Source: Defluviimonas salinarum
Lineage (GTDB): Bacteria > Pseudomonadota > Alphaproteobacteria > Rhodobacterales > Rhodobacteraceae
DNA length: 64,000 nucleotides
NCBI RefSeq assembly: GCF_026013545.1
Contig: NZ_JAPDOG010000015.1
Coordinates: 53,589-117,588, forward strand
Direction: 5' to 3'
In this document: one piece after another, positions 63,488 through 64,000 of the stretch
How the letters are laid out: every line of letters starts with the position of its first letter
Position numbering within the stretch: the first letter of the stretch is position 1
Program-made: the position numbers and the translations under genes
Notes under the pieces: generated by a model
Database searches by the model: none
Told to the model about the DNA's origin: nothing
The model's input: only the letters and a program-made list of their open reading frames with translations

Positions 63488-63829
63488 CTCCTGTCAGGCA
63501 TCGCAGGAGTACCCTGCCCCTGCTACTGACATGAACCCGGGAAATCCCGGGCGGAGATGTGACCGTTCGGCCTGGCCGGTGCCACTACCGCTCTCTCGCA
63601 GCGCGAAGTCCAGTCAATTCGGCAGAAAGGGGCAGATTTTCGTAGTTCGCTACATCAGCAATTGTACGGTCTCCTTGCGCAGCCTGAGTCTTGCCGCCAG
63701 CGCGCGATCAATAGGTCCTGACCCTAATCGCCTTGGTCAAGTGCTGATCTCGCAGCGTTTTATCCTGCGCGCCGGGCTCTGGGGTTCTCTCCGCGGCCGG
63801 CGGTCACCGTCGATCTTCGGAGAAGGTTC
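63488..63829. other. Intergenic region before the IS element
   Basis: 342 bases without a convincing gene. It contains the DUF3489 promoter region, a perfect palindromic CCCGGGAAATCCCGGG at about 63537-63552, and near 63705-63730 a GGTCAGGACCTATTGATC-like stretch (read on the minus strand) that resembles the ends of some IS elements, so part may be IS debris. The plus-strand frame through here is mostly antisense to DUF3489. Confidence 0.3.
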
Positions 63830-64000
63830 GGCTGTGTTGCATAAATCCCGAGAGGGATTCATCTCGTGAATCCAGCGTGGTAGGTGGGTGGCATGAGCAG
63901 ACCGACACCCGCGATCTACAAGACTTCGAACTGGCCAGCCTATAACGAAGCGCTCAAGCGCCGTGGGTCGCTGACGATCTGGTTCGACCCCGCGATGAAC
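63830..64000 (+). mobile_element. IS5-family insertion sequence, left end, runs off the window
   Basis: GGCTGTGTTGCATAAATC at 63830 is a typical terminal inverted repeat of IS5-group elements (usual form GGCTTTGTTGCATAAATC). It is followed 63 bases later by the transposase start. The right end is outside the window, so the flanking target duplication cannot be checked. Confidence 0.85.
63893..64000 (+). CDS. IS5-family transposase, 3' end outside window
   Basis: First 36 codons only: MSRPTPAIYKTSNWPAYNEA followed by LKRRGSLTIWFDPAMN, the standard start of IS5-group DDE transposases. The frame is open to the end of the window. Whether the copy is intact cannot be told. Confidence 0.9.
   Translation, partial: MSRPTPAIYKTSNWPAYNEALKRRGSLTIWFDPAMN

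Overview
The window is a high-GC chromosomal segment from an alphaproteobacterium, most likely a Rhodobacterales member (Rhodobacteraceae/Paracoccaceae). The evidence is the GC-rich third-codon pattern, the mreBCD-mrdA-rodA layout, the gcvTHP operon behind a tandem glycine riboswitch, the prkA-yeaH-spoVR stress operon, and dense ATGA stop/start overlaps. The genus cannot be fixed from the sequence alone.

Layout. 1-3666 (+): dTDP-L-rhamnose synthesis (rfbC partial, rfbB, a YdjM-like membrane gene, rfbD, rfbA). 3679-12758 (-): a tightly packed run of eight genes, read aldehyde dehydrogenase, M19 dipeptidase-like protein, BCCT transporter, a 559-residue protein of unknown function, a DUF3726 protein, then PxpB-PxpC-PxpA (5-oxoprolinase). 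A divergent LysR gene at 12851 has a good T-N11-A palindrome beside it. This is my best candidate for an undescribed catabolic system, probably import and breakdown of a betaine-like or lactam compound. 13866-18126 (+): RND efflux adaptor and pump. 18132-21953: MarR regulator divergent from hmgA-maiA-fahA (homogentisate to fumarate plus acetoacetate). 22284-27049 (-): prkA, DUF444 and spoVR stationary-phase/stress set. 27555-27630 (-): tRNA-Ala(CGC). 27700-32872 (-): thioredoxin 2, then gcvT-gcvH-gcvP led by the glycine riboswitch.

33005-42959 is mixed housekeeping: gamma-glutamylcyclotransferase-like protein, pepT, gltX, a small zincin, a secreted SH3b protein, a DUF1801 protein, a secreted EEP-family hydrolase, nadE, and a secreted protein of 18 MORN repeats. 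43028-44752: leuA with a leucine-rich leader peptide and overlapping inverted repeats that look like an attenuator. 45292-51839: the elongasome operon mreB-mreC-mreD-mrdA-rodA followed by a ghrA-like dehydrogenase. 51843-56054: SseB-like protein, UDG-family protein, ArsR regulator plus metal permease, nhaA. 56185-59165: capsule export ATPase (KpsT/BexA), inner-membrane adaptor (KpsE/BexC) and kdsA. 59194-60775: YciI-like protein and a BaiN-type flavoprotein.

60874 to the end is accessory DNA beside tRNA-Gln(TTG). It holds a large serine recombinase translationally coupled to a DUF2924 protein and preceded by a DUF3489 protein, and then the left end of an IS5-family insertion sequence that runs off the window.
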